From Eubacterium sp. AF36-5BH (GTDB taxonomy: Bacteria > Bacillota > Clostridia > Lachnospirales > Lachnospiraceae): 64,000 nucleotides of DNA. A program made the position numbers and the translations under genes. This document shows positions 43,848 through 53,595 of the stretch, piece after piece; position 1 is the stretch's first letter, and each line of letters begins with the position of its first letter. The stretch is taken from positions 1 through 64,000 of the forward strand of contig NZ_QTVG01000001.1 in NCBI RefSeq assembly GCF_003460505.1, read 5' to 3'. The notes beneath the pieces are model-generated. The model was not told the origin of the DNA, searched no databases, and saw only the letters and a list, made by a program, of their open reading frames with translations.

Positions 43848-44084
43848 TTAATCTTCAAAATCATCTTCATCTTCTTCATCTTCATCAAATAAATCATCAA
43901 AGTCATCTTCGAAATCATCATAATAATCTTTGTTAATTAATCTATAAATTCCATAAGCTGCACCTGCTACTGCTGCAATTGCTGCGATAACACCAAGAAC
44001 AACTGCTACGATTTTGCAAGTTTCCTTCTTCTCATCTTTTCCAATGAGTTTTCCGATTTTTACACCCTTCATTAATTCGTCCAT
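43848..44084 (-). CDS. Small membrane protein with acidic tail
   Basis: The protein has 78 residues: a basic N-terminal 25 residues (MDELMKGVKIGKLIGKDEKK), one membrane helix (VAVVLGVIAAIAAVAGAAYGIY) and a strongly acidic C-terminus (DDFEDDFDDLFDEDEEDED). The ATG at 44084 follows GAGGTG; the longer frame starts on a GTG. This type is common in Lachnospiraceae. The function is unknown. Confidence 0.75.
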   Translation of the reverse strand: MDELMKGVKIGKLIGKDEKKETCKIVAVVLGVIAAIAAVAGAAYGIYRLINKDYYDDFEDDFDDLFDEDEEDEDDFED

Positions 44085-44152
44085 ATTATTCACCTCTTTT
44101 TGTTTAATTTCGTTTTTAATAGTAATATTATATCATCAATCATGGTCTTTTA

Positions 44153-46474
44153 CTACACTTTTTTAAGTTTAGCAAATGATGCCATCATAACCTTTTGACC
44201 TACTAAATCAAAATTAACTGTTACCTGATAATCTCTTGGTCCATCCTCAATTCCAAGCACTGTTCCTTCACCAAACTTCATGTGCTTCACTCTATCTCCC
44301 ACATGATAATCTATGTCAGCTTTGGTTACTACAAACTCTTTTCCAAAGCTAGGTTTGCTACTTGGTTTACCATAAGCAGGCTTCTTGGACATAGCTCGAT
44401 ATGAGTTATCTTTCCAATCACTTCCATATCTCTTAGAACTTCCCATATAACCACCGCCATGACTTAGTGAACCTTCATAACCGCCAAAGCCACTAAATGA
44501 AGGTTGCTTCTTCTCAACACCTGCTGCTCTTGTATCTGTCACATTCTTGCTATTAACAATCATTGGCGGAATTTCCTTAACGAATCTTGATACAATATTA
44601 TATTGCATTTCTCCACGAACCATACGCTTCTTTGCGTAACTAATTGTCAAATGTTTCATGGCTCTTGTTATTGCCACATAGCAAAGTCGTCTCTCTTCTT
44701 CTAATTCCTGTGCATCATCAGCCATAATGCTCATATAGCCTGGGAACAGACCATCTTCCATGCCACATAAAAATACATACGGAAATTCCAATCCCTTTGC
44801 ACTGTGAACTGTCATTAACACAACATAGCTACTGTCTTCATCAAGGTTATCGATTTCCGCCACTAAAGCAACTTCTTCCAAAAATTCTGATAAAACAGGC
44901 TCATCAGTATTTTCTTCATATTCAATAATTTTATTAATTAATTCTTCAATATTTTCAATTCTGCCATTTGCCTCGTCAGTATTTTCAGCAACCAAATCAC
45001 CCATATAGCCTGTGTCTGTCAAGATTGCATTTACTAATTTTAGAATATCATTCTCGTATTCTTCTGTCTTATAACCTTCAATTAAATTAGTAAATCCTTT
45101 AATTTTCGAAACTGCTCTTGAAAGTCCCGGAATATTCTCAACTTCTAAAAAAGCATCATACAAATCCATTCCGTATGCTCTTGCGTAATCCTTCACACGC
45201 TCAACAGTTGTTGCACCTATTCCTCTTTTTGGAACATTTATTATTCGCTCTACTGCAATATCATCTGTTGGATTACTTATAATCCTTAAATATGCAATAA
45301 TATCCTTAATTTCTTTTCGCTGATAGAAATTCTGACCACCAATAATCTTATAAGGAATGTTCTTCATCATTAATTTTTCTTCCAAAGCTCTTGACTGTGC
45401 ATTAGTTCTGTACAAAATTGCATAATCATTATAATCTGCTTTTCCGTAATCTACTTTTTCCTTTATCTCACTTGCAACCATTTCTGCTTCAGCATAACCG
45501 TCTTCTGCCTGATATAAATCAATCTTATCTCCCTGCTCATTGTCACTCCAAAGAGTCTTGTCTTTTCTTCCGGCATTGTTGTGTATAACCGAATTGGCAG
45601 CTTCTAATATGTTCTTTGTAGAACGGTAATTCTGTTCCAGTTTGACCACCCTTGCATTTGGAAAATACTTTTCAAACTGCAAAATATTTGTAATATCAGC
45701 CCCTCTGAATTTGTAAATAGACTGGTCATCATCACCAACTACACATAAATTCTGATTCTTAGAAGCCAACTGTTTAATAAACGCAAACTGTGCTGCATTA
45801 GTATCCTGATACTCGTCCACCATAATATACTGAAGTCGGTTCTGATACCCTTCCAAAACTTCCGGACACTTGTTAAACAACTGCACTGTTTTCATTATTA
45901 AATCATCAAAATCCAACGCATTATTTTTCTTCAAGGCTTCCTGATATTCATCATAAATCTTAGAAATATTCACCATCTTGAAATCATTTCTTGCCATTGC
46001 CGCCACATCACCTGTGGTAATAAGCTTGTTTTTAAAATCAGATATCTTTCCAAGCATAGCATTTTCTTTGTAAATCTTTGTGTTAAGGTTAAGTTCCTTA
46101 ATAATATTCTTAATTAATCGTTTCTGATCATCTGTATCATAAATTGTAAAATCTGTGCTATAACCAATTCTATCTATATATCTTCTAAGAATTCTCACAC
46201 AGGCTGAATGGAAAGTGCTAACCCAAACCTGCTCAGCACCAAAACCAACAATCTTATTTACCCTACTTCTCATTTCCGCTGCCGCCTTGTTGGTAAATGT
46301 AATTGCCATAATGTTGTATGGATTCACACTTTTTTCTTCTATTAAATATGCAATTCTATGAGTAAGAACTCTTGTTTTTCCTGAGCCTGCACCAGCCAGA
46401 ATCAACAACGGTCCATCTGTGTGAAAAGTTGCCATCTGCTGCATGTCATTTAAAGTATCATATATTTTGTTCAT
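44153..46474 (-). CDS. pcrA: ATP-dependent DNA helicase PcrA/UvrD
   Basis: This superfamily 1A helicase of 773 residues unwinds DNA in repair and in rolling-circle plasmid replication. Motifs visible are GAGSGKTRVLTHRIAYL (I), TFTNKAAAEM (Ia), VDEYQDTNAAQ (II), VVGDDDQSIYKFRGA (III), LEQNYRST (IV), VVLMTVHSAKGLEF (V) and EERRLCYVAITRA (VI). The C-terminal 90 residues form the Tudor-like domain (VGDRVKHMKFGEGTVLGIE) that binds RNA polymerase. The length is normal for Gram-positive PcrA. The gap to 46843 is AT-rich and contains divergent promoter DNA only. Confidence 0.97.
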   Translation of the reverse strand: MNKIYDTLNDMQQMATFHTDGPLLILAGAGSGKTRVLTHRIAYLIEEKSVNPYNIMAITFTNKAAAEMRSRVNKIVGFGAEQVWVSTFHSACVRILRRYIDRIGYSTDFTIYDTDDQKRLIKNIIKELNLNTKIYKENAMLGKISDFKNKLITTGDVAAMARNDFKMVNISKIYDEYQEALKKNNALDFDDLIMKTVQLFNKCPEVLEGYQNRLQYIMVDEYQDTNAAQFAFIKQLASKNQNLCVVGDDDQSIYKFRGADITNILQFEKYFPNARVVKLEQNYRSTKNILEAANSVIHNNAGRKDKTLWSDNEQGDKIDLYQAEDGYAEAEMVASEIKEKVDYGKADYNDYAILYRTNAQSRALEEKLMMKNIPYKIIGGQNFYQRKEIKDIIAYLRIISNPTDDIAVERIINVPKRGIGATTVERVKDYARAYGMDLYDAFLEVENIPGLSRAVSKIKGFTNLIEGYKTEEYENDILKLVNAILTDTGYMGDLVAENTDEANGRIENIEELINKIIEYEENTDEPVLSEFLEEVALVAEIDNLDEDSSYVVLMTVHSAKGLEFPYVFLCGMEDGLFPGYMSIMADDAQELEEERRLCYVAITRAMKHLTISYAKKRMVRGEMQYNIVSRFVKEIPPMIVNSKNVTDTRAAGVEKKQPSFSGFGGYEGSLSHGGGYMGSSKRYGSDWKDNSYRAMSKKPAYGKPSSKPSFGKEFVVTKADIDYHVGDRVKHMKFGEGTVLGIEDGPRDYQVTVNFDLVGQKVMMASFAKLKKV

Positions 46475-46843
46475 TTATAAACCTCGTCATATAAAAATCA
46501 AACAAATGTTTGTCTCTCTATTCTAACATAATCCTAATAATAAATAAATTCATTTTTTACAATTTAAATTCTTTCTTTTTGTTTTTTTCTCTAATCATAT
46601 CCCCTAATTATTTCCCATTTTTCTCTAATTATTTTATTTAATCAAATTATATAATTTCACATAACCCTTTTTTGTACCATCTCTCCATATTTTGAAAAGC
46701 ATATTAATACATATTTTTTTACTTTATGCATTATTTTTATACTTTTTTCACATCTTGTATTTATTTTTTGCATGATGAGTTTTATTTTTTGTATCTTGTA
46801 GTTTTCATTACTAGGTATTATACTATAGAGAGGAGGAGATGTT

Positions 46844-47425
46844 ATGCATTCAGAAGATTTTATTAAAAAGATACTAGATGATATAGACACCTTTAATATT
46901 GATGATATTCCAAACATTGATTTATATATGGATCAGGTAACTACCTATCTTAATGATAAATTTGCCAATACTAAAAGGCACGAAGATGACAAGCTTATGA
47001 CTAAAACAATGATTAATAACTATGTCAAGAGTCGTCTGCTTCCATCACCTGAAAAGAAAAAATACACTAAGGACCATATGATGGTTCTCGTTATGATTTA
47101 TTTTTTCAAGAATATTATCTCCATCAATGATGTAAATAAACTTATTACCCCATTGCTGGATTCATATTTTCACAATGAGGAAATTCCTCTTGAAAATATA
47201 ATAAATACTTTTTTAACTTTTGCGAAACAGTGTAATTTAACTGACACTATTTTAACTGAATATAATGAATGTCGTGAAATTTTCAAAGACGCAGATGTTA
47301 AGGACAAAGAATATCTTGAGACAATGGGCTTGATTACAATGTTAAGTTACGATACTTTTGTTAGAAAAATTGTTATTGAAAAACTAATCGACTCATTACC
47401 TGATACAGAAAATACTGAAAAATAA
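46844..47425 (+). CDS. DUF1836 family protein
   Basis: This helical protein of 193 residues starts MHSEDFIKKILDDIDTFNID after GGAGGAGATG. The DUF1836 signature is visible in TMINNYVKSRLLPSPEKKKY and the following HMMVLVMIYFFKNIIS. The N-terminal half is MerR-like in pattern (IDLYMDQVTTYL, a helix-turn-helix shape). A regulatory role is inferred from the family. It is monocistronic, with a terminator at 47438-47485. Confidence 0.88.
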   Translation: MHSEDFIKKILDDIDTFNIDDIPNIDLYMDQVTTYLNDKFANTKRHEDDKLMTKTMINNYVKSRLLPSPEKKKYTKDHMMVLVMIYFFKNIISINDVNKLITPLLDSYFHNEEIPLENIINTFLTFAKQCNLTDTILTEYNECREIFKDADVKDKEYLETMGLITMLSYDTFVRKIVIEKLIDSLPDTENTEK

Positions 47426-47437
47426 TACAAACGCAAC

Positions 47438-47485
47438 AATCCCGTAAACATACATTTCACCTGTACGTTTACGGGATTATTTTTT
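47438..47485 (+). terminator. Terminator of the DUF1836 gene
   Basis: AATCCCGTAAAC and GTTTACGGGATT pair (12 bp), with extra pairs inside, followed by ATTTTTT. Confidence 0.92.
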
Positions 47486-47605
47486 AATAAAGAACGTTGC
47501 TTTCCATATTATATAATATACAAAATGCATTGCCACGCATACTCTTTATTCTACACAGCAAACATGCCATCACGCATATGCTTTATTTTACATTTCAACA
47601 TTTGC

Positions 47606-47917
47606 CTAATTGTTTTTATTTTCAGCTTCTTTTTCATGTACACGTTCAAGAACCAAATCATATCCATCGTTTCCATAATTAAGTGAGCGATTAACTCGGC
47701 TAATAGTTGCTGTTGATGCTCCTGTAGCATTTGAAATATCAAGATATGTTTGTCCTTCTCTTAATAATTTTGCTACTTCATATCGCTGTGATATTGATAG
47801 TAATTCATTAATTGTACACACGTCTTCAAAAAAAGTATAACACTCTTCCTTATCTTTTAAGGTAAGTATAGCTTCAAATAAATGATCTACTTCCGTTCTT
47901 CTAATATTCTTACTCAT
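47606..47917 (-). CDS. yerC: YerC/YecD family TrpR-like regulator
   Basis: This protein of 103 residues has the TrpR-fold pattern: an N-terminal helical part (DHLFEAILTLKDKEECYTFFEDVCT), INELLSISQRYEVAKLLREG and the helix-turn-helix TYLDISNATGASTATISRVNR. The family is a small DNA-binding regulator whose effector is unknown. It is preceded by GAGAGGTATATT. The gap 47918-48146 has no gene. Confidence 0.9.
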   Translation of the reverse strand: MSKNIRRTEVDHLFEAILTLKDKEECYTFFEDVCTINELLSISQRYEVAKLLREGQTYLDISNATGASTATISRVNRSLNYGNDGYDLVLERVHEKEAENKNN

Positions 47918-48146
47918 AATATACCTCTCAATTGTCAGGTTTCTTTACTTTTAGATTTTAGCACTCTAAAGTTTGAAAGTCCAGTATATATTGTTATTTT
48001 GTTGCAAGTATTTTGCTGCAAGTCCAAACTTAAAATTTGAAATTAACTCTTCAAATTTCACGGTAGAATTTTATTTTACTATCTACTGCCTATCACCCAA
48101 ACTATTGAATCACATAAATTACCTAAACTGTATTTAGTCACCTAAA

Positions 48147-49022
48147 TTATCTGAACTGTTTTCTCAAAGTCTGTAATTCTTCAACACTAAACTTGTATGT
48201 TGTGTTGCAGAAGTCGCATTTGACTTCAATTTCCTTACCGTCATTAATAATTTCATCCATATCTTTTTTGCTAATGCCTGCTAAAGCTTTTGCAATTTTT
48301 TCCTTACCGCAGTTACAAACAAAACCTGTCTCAATTTTATCTGTAAATTCAACATCCATGTCACCCATTACTTCTTTTAAAATATCCTCAGGTGTCATTC
48401 CTTTTTCAAGCATTTCTGTTACTGAACTAATGTTGTTTACTCTTTCTTCTAATTTATTTATTACTTCTTCATCAGCAAATGGCATAAGCTGGACAATAAA
48501 CCCACCTGCCTGTTTTACTGTATTATCCTTTGACATTAAAACACCTAATCCTACAGCAGAAGGAACCTGTTCTGATGATGCAAAATAATATGTTAAATCT
48601 TCAGCTACCTCGCTTGTTCCCAAAGGCACCTGACTAACATATGGTTCTTTTAAACCCATGTCCTTAATTACTGTAAGTGTTCCGTATCCAATTGCTGCAC
48701 CTACATCAAGTTTTCCTGCGTAATTTGCAGGAATAAGTACATTAGGATTTCCTACATAGCCTTTTACATTTCCTTTTGAATCAGCAGTAACTGTCACACC
48801 GTTAATTGGACCGTCACCTTTCATCATTAAAGTAAGCATGTCCTTTTCCCCCTTCATCATTACGCCCATCATTGCACCGCCTGTTAATAATCTGCCAAGT
48901 GCTGCTGTTGCAACTGGACTTGTATTGTGATGCTGTCTTGCTGTTTCAACCATTTCTCTTGATGTAATGGCAAATGCTCTAATCTGTTTATCTGCTGCTA
49001 CTGCTCTAACTATATAATCCAT
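48147..49022 (-). CDS. hslO: Redox-regulated chaperone Hsp33
   Basis: This holdase chaperone of 291 residues is activated by oxidation. The N-terminal domain has MDYIVRAVAADKQIRAFAITS, the GGAMMGVMMKGEKDMLTL strand region and GPINGVTVTADSKG. The C-terminal redox switch has four zinc-binding cysteines, as FVCNCGKEKI and VKCDFCNTTY (CxC and CxxC). The start at 49022 is supported by AAGGAAAGGAA; the longer frame to 49049 is not. It lies 26 bases after the methyltransferase stop, so the two are co-transcribed. Confidence 0.95.
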   Translation of the reverse strand: MDYIVRAVAADKQIRAFAITSREMVETARQHHNTSPVATAALGRLLTGGAMMGVMMKGEKDMLTLMMKGDGPINGVTVTADSKGNVKGYVGNPNVLIPANYAGKLDVGAAIGYGTLTVIKDMGLKEPYVSQVPLGTSEVAEDLTYYFASSEQVPSAVGLGVLMSKDNTVKQAGGFIVQLMPFADEEVINKLEERVNNISSVTEMLEKGMTPEDILKEVMGDMDVEFTDKIETGFVCNCGKEKIAKALAGISKKDMDEIINDGKEIEVKCDFCNTTYKFSVEELQTLRKQFR

Positions 49023-49048
49023 TTTGTTGTTCCTTTCCTTATTCAACA

Positions 49049-49786
49049 TTAATTTTTTCTAACTACCACGTACACTCTGTCATTTTCTTCAGTTCCTTCA
49101 TTATCAGTAAAAGCTTCATATATTTTTTCTAATTTAAGTCCTAATTTTTCAACTGCTTTTTTCACTTCATTTAAAGTATACCCTCTTTGAAAATGCTCCT
49201 CTTCATATTTGTCATATCTGCCATCTTCAGCCCTAACAAATACTGACAAATAATATTCATTAATATTTGTCTCTTCATCAAAATAATTTTCCCAAATAAA
49301 ACTGCTGTCTTCCCTGTCCTCAGCTATGGTTTTCTCACCAATATCAGAAAAATACTTCTTTGTTTTTAAATCAAAAACAAATACTCCGTTATCTTCTAAA
49401 TACTCATTAACTCTCTCAAGAACTTTAGTAAAATCACCATAATCTGTAATATAGTTCATTGAATCACCAATGCTCACCATTGCAGGCACTGCATATGGAA
49501 GTTGAAGATTAGTTGCATCCTGTAAAACATACACGATTTCTTCCTCTTCCTTTTTACTTTCAGCAATTTCAAGCATTTCCTGGGAAAGATCTATTCCTAT
49601 CATATTATAACCTTTTTCGTGAAACAGCATTGTACCCGTTCCTGTTCCACAACCTATTTCAACCAAAGTGCCGTCTTTTGCACCATATTTTGCTAATAAC
49701 TTTGCTGCATAATCACACCATTGATGATAATCTACATTGTCCATAAATTCATCATAAACCTGTGCGAATCCACCGTATGCTTCCAT
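49049..49786 (-). CDS. Class I SAM-dependent methyltransferase
   Basis: This protein of 245 residues has motif I LVEIGCGTGTGTMLF, the acidic strand end GIDLSQEMLEIAES (motif II) and YVLQDATNLQLPY (motif III). It starts MEAYGGFAQVYDEFMDNVDY, which is typical of small-molecule methyltransferases of the YqeM-like type in Firmicutes. The substrate is unknown. It is upstream of hslO in the same operon. Confidence 0.88.
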   Translation of the reverse strand: MEAYGGFAQVYDEFMDNVDYHQWCDYAAKLLAKYGAKDGTLVEIGCGTGTGTMLFHEKGYNMIGIDLSQEMLEIAESKKEEEEIVYVLQDATNLQLPYAVPAMVSIGDSMNYITDYGDFTKVLERVNEYLEDNGVFVFDLKTKKYFSDIGEKTIAEDREDSSFIWENYFDEETNINEYYLSVFVRAEDGRYDKYEEEHFQRGYTLNEVKKAVEKLGLKLEKIYEAFTDNEGTEENDRVYVVVRKN

Positions 49787-49955
49787 TTTATTCTCTCCGA
49801 TTTCCTTATATTTAATTTTTACAACATAGTGATTTTACCAACAATCACTGCTAAACGCAACCTTGATTAATGCCACCTGCTCATTTATACTATTTAAAGA
49901 ATTAGGAATAATATTTATGTTACTATTTTCTTTAATTAATAATAGGAGAACTTCA

Positions 49956-50924
49956 ATGACAGTTAGTATATATAATAAAATTAAAATATCCTCAAAAAAA
50001 CAATTTGAAAAATACATTTTACTTTTAATTGCTTGCATTATTATTTTTTTAAATTGTCCATTTATATCTGTTTTTCACCCAACAGAAATAAACGACATAA
50101 GCACAGTAACTTCAAAAGACAAATATGTTAAAATTACCACATCAAATTTGCATTACACCGGTTATACCTTCGAGAAAATCGGTCACAAAAAATATGGCTA
50201 TTACTACACCATAAAAAATAGCAAAAGTCTTTTTGTGCTTCTTCCGGTTGACTCAACTCCCAAAGAAACTTTAAGTAATTATTCTTTTAAGGGAAAAGTC
50301 ACTAAACCGAACAGAACTTACAAAAAGATGCTCTCTATGTTAATTAAAGATTTAAACTGGAACGAAGCTTCAATGAATGATGTAAATAAAGATTTTTTCA
50401 TTAGCAATGCAGACTATAATATTATTCCCTACATTATTTTATTTTGGCTTTTAATTTTTATTTTGCTTACTACTATATATAAGCTTATAAATTATGCCTT
50501 ATATTTTGCAAAGCCTTATACTTACAACGTCTGTCCTTTTAAAAGTAAAGATGAACAGCGCTATTTAATTAAAAATGCCAATATTGAACTTAACAGCGAC
50601 AATTACATTCAAATTAACAGTATGTATATAACAGAAAATTATCTTGTGGATTTAACCATTCCAAGAATTTATGTTATTCCACTTAACGATATAATTTGGT
50701 GTTATCGTGTGGGGAAATTTGCTTTTAATTCTAAAAAGACTGCCACTGAATTTTCACTTGTACTTACTTCTTTTGATGGAATTACAACAACACTCAGGCA
50801 CAAAACCAGTGACGAAGCTTTGGAGCTTTTAAATACAATTCGTGCAACAGAAGCCAACATTATCATTGGTTTTTCTGACTCAAAAAAGCACGAAGTAAAA
50901 CAAATTATTGCATCTAATAAATAA
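49956..50924 (+). CDS. Two-TM membrane protein of unknown function
   Basis: The protein has 322 residues. It starts MTVSIYNKIKISSKKQFEKY after ATAGGAG; the upstream extension to 49863 has no ribosome site. The first membrane helix (about 21-42) is followed by an outside domain of about 120 residues. A second helix (about 167-190, YIILFWLLIFILLTTIYKLI) leads to a cytoplasmic beta-rich domain (LTIPRIYVIPLNDIIWCYRVGKF, then TLRHKTSDEALELL). It resembles uncharacterised DUF6709-type proteins of Lachnospiraceae, but I am not sure of that family. Confidence 0.7.
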   Translation: MTVSIYNKIKISSKKQFEKYILLLIACIIIFLNCPFISVFHPTEINDISTVTSKDKYVKITTSNLHYTGYTFEKIGHKKYGYYYTIKNSKSLFVLLPVDSTPKETLSNYSFKGKVTKPNRTYKKMLSMLIKDLNWNEASMNDVNKDFFISNADYNIIPYIILFWLLIFILLTTIYKLINYALYFAKPYTYNVCPFKSKDEQRYLIKNANIELNSDNYIQINSMYITENYLVDLTIPRIYVIPLNDIIWCYRVGKFAFNSKKTATEFSLVLTSFDGITTTLRHKTSDEALELLNTIRATEANIIIGFSDSKKHEVKQIIASNK

Positions 50925-51071
50925 AAAAAGATAATCTAGTTTCGATATTTCAGTATTCTCTATAAATCAGACTTTTAGGTCCGGACTTTTGAAATCCTGT
51001 TCGAAATTAAATTATCTTTTTTATTAATTGTCTAATATAAATTTTGTACTCTTTTATCTAATAATCTTAAA

Positions 51072-51581
51072 TTATCTTCCACAACAATGTTTATATTTCT
51101 TTCCTGAACCACATGGACAAGGATCATTTCTACCAATCTTCTTTTCCTTAACGATTGTTCCTGAACGTTTTTCTTCCTTGTATAATTCCTTCTGTCTTTC
51201 AGGTGTAATGATATCGTTCCATTCTTCTAATTCGTATAACCACTGTGCCTTAGCAGCTACCATGTTCTTATATAATAATTCAGGTTCATAATCTAATGAA
51301 ACTTCTGTTGTTTCAGTAAGCTGGTCCATTGGATTTTCTTTTTTAAGGCTTTCGCTAATACCATCTAAAAATCCTACCATTGTAAGAACTTCCATGTCGT
51401 ACTTCTTTGCAAGTTCTTCAACTGTGCCTGAAACTACTGTGCCATAATTTTTAAGAATATCCTTATATACTTCCTTTTCCTGTAAAAAATATGCATTCCA
51501 GAAATCGTTGTACTGCTGCTGAGTCTGTTCCTGATTGTATGCTATTTCTCTCCATGTTTCTAATAAATACTTATCTGCCAT
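51072..51581 (-). CDS. SEC-C motif protein
   Basis: The protein has 169 residues. An N-terminal helical domain ([40 protein letters not shown]) is followed by the zinc-binding SEC-C tail [20 protein letters not shown], as at the end of SecA. The first 150 residues form a DUF-like helical module found in clostridial SEC-C proteins. The start at 51581 follows TTTTGGAGG. The role is unknown; the tail usually binds partners through zinc. Confidence 0.85.
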   Translation of the reverse strand: MADKYLLETWREIAYNQEQTQQQYNDFWNAYFLQEKEVYKDILKNYGTVVSGTVEELAKKYDMEVLTMVGFLDGISESLKKENPMDQLTETTEVSLDYEPELLYKNMVAAKAQWLYELEEWNDIITPERQKELYKEEKRSGTIVKEKKIGRNDPCPCGSGKKYKHCCGR

Positions 51582-51771
51582 TTTTTCCTCCAAAAGTAAT
51601 TATTTTAGTTTATCCTCTGATAGACATTCAACTTATTAGATTATACTTATTTAAAACAATAATTGCAATATATTATTGGTCTGTTATAATCTTTTATGTT
51701 GAATAATTTTAATATAAGCTTCTATTTTTTAGGCTTATATTGTAGTAGAAAGGATTCGTTAGGTACATAAT

Positions 51772-51972
51772 ATGGAAAAATTAAAAAGAATCATGGCACT
51801 GCTTGGTGTTATTGTCGTCGTTGTATGTGCATTACTTACTTTAGTGTTTGCATTGTTGGGATATAGTACACTTTGGAAAGCTTCAGCCTATTGTATGGTT
51901 GTAATTCCAGTGATTATTTATGTTATGATGTGGCTTGCAAAGCTTTTAGAAAATCGTGGAAACAAAAGATAG
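51772..51972 (+). CDS. Small two-helix membrane protein
   Basis: This protein of 66 residues has two membrane helices (IMALLGVIVVVVCALLTLVF and ASAYCMVVIPVIIYVMMWLA) joined by a short loop and a basic tail (LLENRGNKR). It is preceded by a weak ribosome site (AGGATTCG). The stop codon lies inside the outer arm of the large inverted repeat that separates it from purA. The function is unknown. Confidence 0.75.
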   Translation: MEKLKRIMALLGVIVVVVCALLTLVFALLGYSTLWKASAYCMVVIPVIIYVMMWLAKLLENRGNKR

Positions 51973-52111
51973 GCATTGAGCCTCTGTACTCATAGACCTT
52001 CGGTCTATGACCTCACTGGCTTTCGCCACATCAAATAAAAAACACAGCCGAAAAATTGTGCAAGCACATTTTTCGGCTGTGTTTTTTATTTGGCGAGGCT
52101 CAATGCCTATC
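51968..52111. terminator. Large nested bidirectional terminator
   Basis: The outer arms GATAGGCATTGAGCCTC (51968-51984) and GAGGCTCAATGCCTATC (52095-52111) are perfectly complementary over 17 bp and include the stop codons of both converging genes. Inside are a CATAGACC-TTC-GGTCTATG hairpin (about 51990-52010) and a long, nearly perfect stem (52032-52090) of about 28 bp, with A- and T-runs at its ends. It terminates transcription from both sides. Confidence 0.9.
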
Positions 52112-53381
52112 TGTATATGATTTCATGTCTGCCTGGTCCGTTACTTACCATTGTGATTGGAACTCCGAGTTCTTTTTCGATGAACTCGATATATTTACGG
52201 CAATTCTCAGGTAATTTGTCATATTCTGTTATTCCACGTATATCTTCTTTCCATCCTGGAAGTGTTTCGTATACTGGTTTTGCTTTCTTTAACTGTGACG
52301 TTACTGGGAAGTCTTTTGTTACTTCTCCGTCGATTTCGTATCCTACACATACTGGGATTTCATCTAAGTAACCTAATACGTCAAGAACTGTAAGTGCTAC
52401 TTCTGTTGCGCCCTGCATTCTTACACCGTATCTTGAAGCTACTGCGTCAAACCATCCCATTCTACGTGGACGACCTGTTGTGGCACCGAATTCGCCACCG
52501 TCACCACCACGACGTCTTAATTCGTCTGCTTCTTTACCAAAAATCTCACTTACGAATTCTCCACCACCTACTGCTGAAGAGTAAGCTTTTACTACTGTAA
52601 TAATATCTTTGATTTCATAACATGGGATACCTGCACCAATTGCACCATAAGATGCAAGTGTTGATGATGATGTTACCATTGGGTAAATACCAAAATCAGG
52701 ATCCTTTAATGTTCCAAGCTGTCCTTCTAAAAGAATTGTCTTTCCTTCTTTGATAGCGTTGTTTAAGAATAATGAAACATCTGCTACATAAGGTTTTACA
52801 ATATCTCTGTATTCATGTAATGTTTCTAATAATTCATCAGGATCGATAAGTGGCTTGTGATACATGTGTTCAAGAAGAATATTCTTCTGTTCTGCAATTC
52901 TTACTACTTTTTCTTTTAATGTATCTTCGTCAAATAATTCTGATACCTGGAATCCAATCTTTGCATATTTATCTGAATAAAAAGGAGCGATACCTGACTT
53001 AGTTGAGCCGAAAGCTTTTCCTCCAAGTCTTTCTTCTTCGTATGCATCAAAATCAATGTGATATGGCATAAGAATCTGTGCTCTATCTGAAACTAAAATA
53101 TGTGGCTTTGGCACTCCCTGTGAAACGATATCATCAATTTCCCTCTGAAGATATGGAATATTAAGTGCTACACCGTTTCCAATAACACATGTTGTATGCT
53201 GATAAAATACTCCTGATGGAAGTAAATGTAATGCAAACTTTCCATATTCATTTATTATAGTGTGTCCTGCGTTACTACCACCCTGGAATCTAACGATGAT
53301 ATCTGACTTTTCGCCAAGCATATCTGTAATCTTACCTTTTCCTTCGTCACCCCAGTTGGCACCAACAATCGCTCTAACCAT
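52107..53381 (-). CDS. purA: Adenylosuccinate synthetase
   Basis: This enzyme of 424 residues makes adenylosuccinate from IMP, aspartate and GTP. Family motifs are the N-terminal GANWGDEGKGKITDML (GTP-binding P-loop), QGGSNAGHTI, GSTKSGIAPFYSDK, LLEGQLGTLKDPDFG, TTGRPRRMGWFDA and the late SNGPGRHEIIYR. The length is normal. It is transcribed alone, facing the small membrane gene, and ends within the arm of the large terminator. The cytosolic purine pathway is conserved, so this is core genome. Confidence 0.97.
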   Translation of the reverse strand: MVRAIVGANWGDEGKGKITDMLGEKSDIIVRFQGGSNAGHTIINEYGKFALHLLPSGVFYQHTTCVIGNGVALNIPYLQREIDDIVSQGVPKPHILVSDRAQILMPYHIDFDAYEEERLGGKAFGSTKSGIAPFYSDKYAKIGFQVSELFDEDTLKEKVVRIAEQKNILLEHMYHKPLIDPDELLETLHEYRDIVKPYVADVSLFLNNAIKEGKTILLEGQLGTLKDPDFGIYPMVTSSSTLASYGAIGAGIPCYEIKDIITVVKAYSSAVGGGEFVSEIFGKEADELRRRGGDGGEFGATTGRPRRMGWFDAVASRYGVRMQGATEVALTVLDVLGYLDEIPVCVGYEIDGEVTKDFPVTSQLKKAKPVYETLPGWKEDIRGITEYDKLPENCRKYIEFIEKELGVPITMVSNGPGRHEIIYR

Positions 53382-53595
53382 TTGGTTTCCTCCTACTTTG
53401 TGTTGTTCGTTAATAATTATCTTTCGCTGCTTACTAGCAGACCACTAAACATTATACTATCTAGCCGAAAAAAATGCTAGTGCATTTTAAATATAATCCC
53501 TATTTTCAAAATTAAAATTTTAAATTTCACTCTCCACCTCACAGTATAATTTACTTTTACATAAATCCTATTTAATTCACACTCTATTTAAACCT

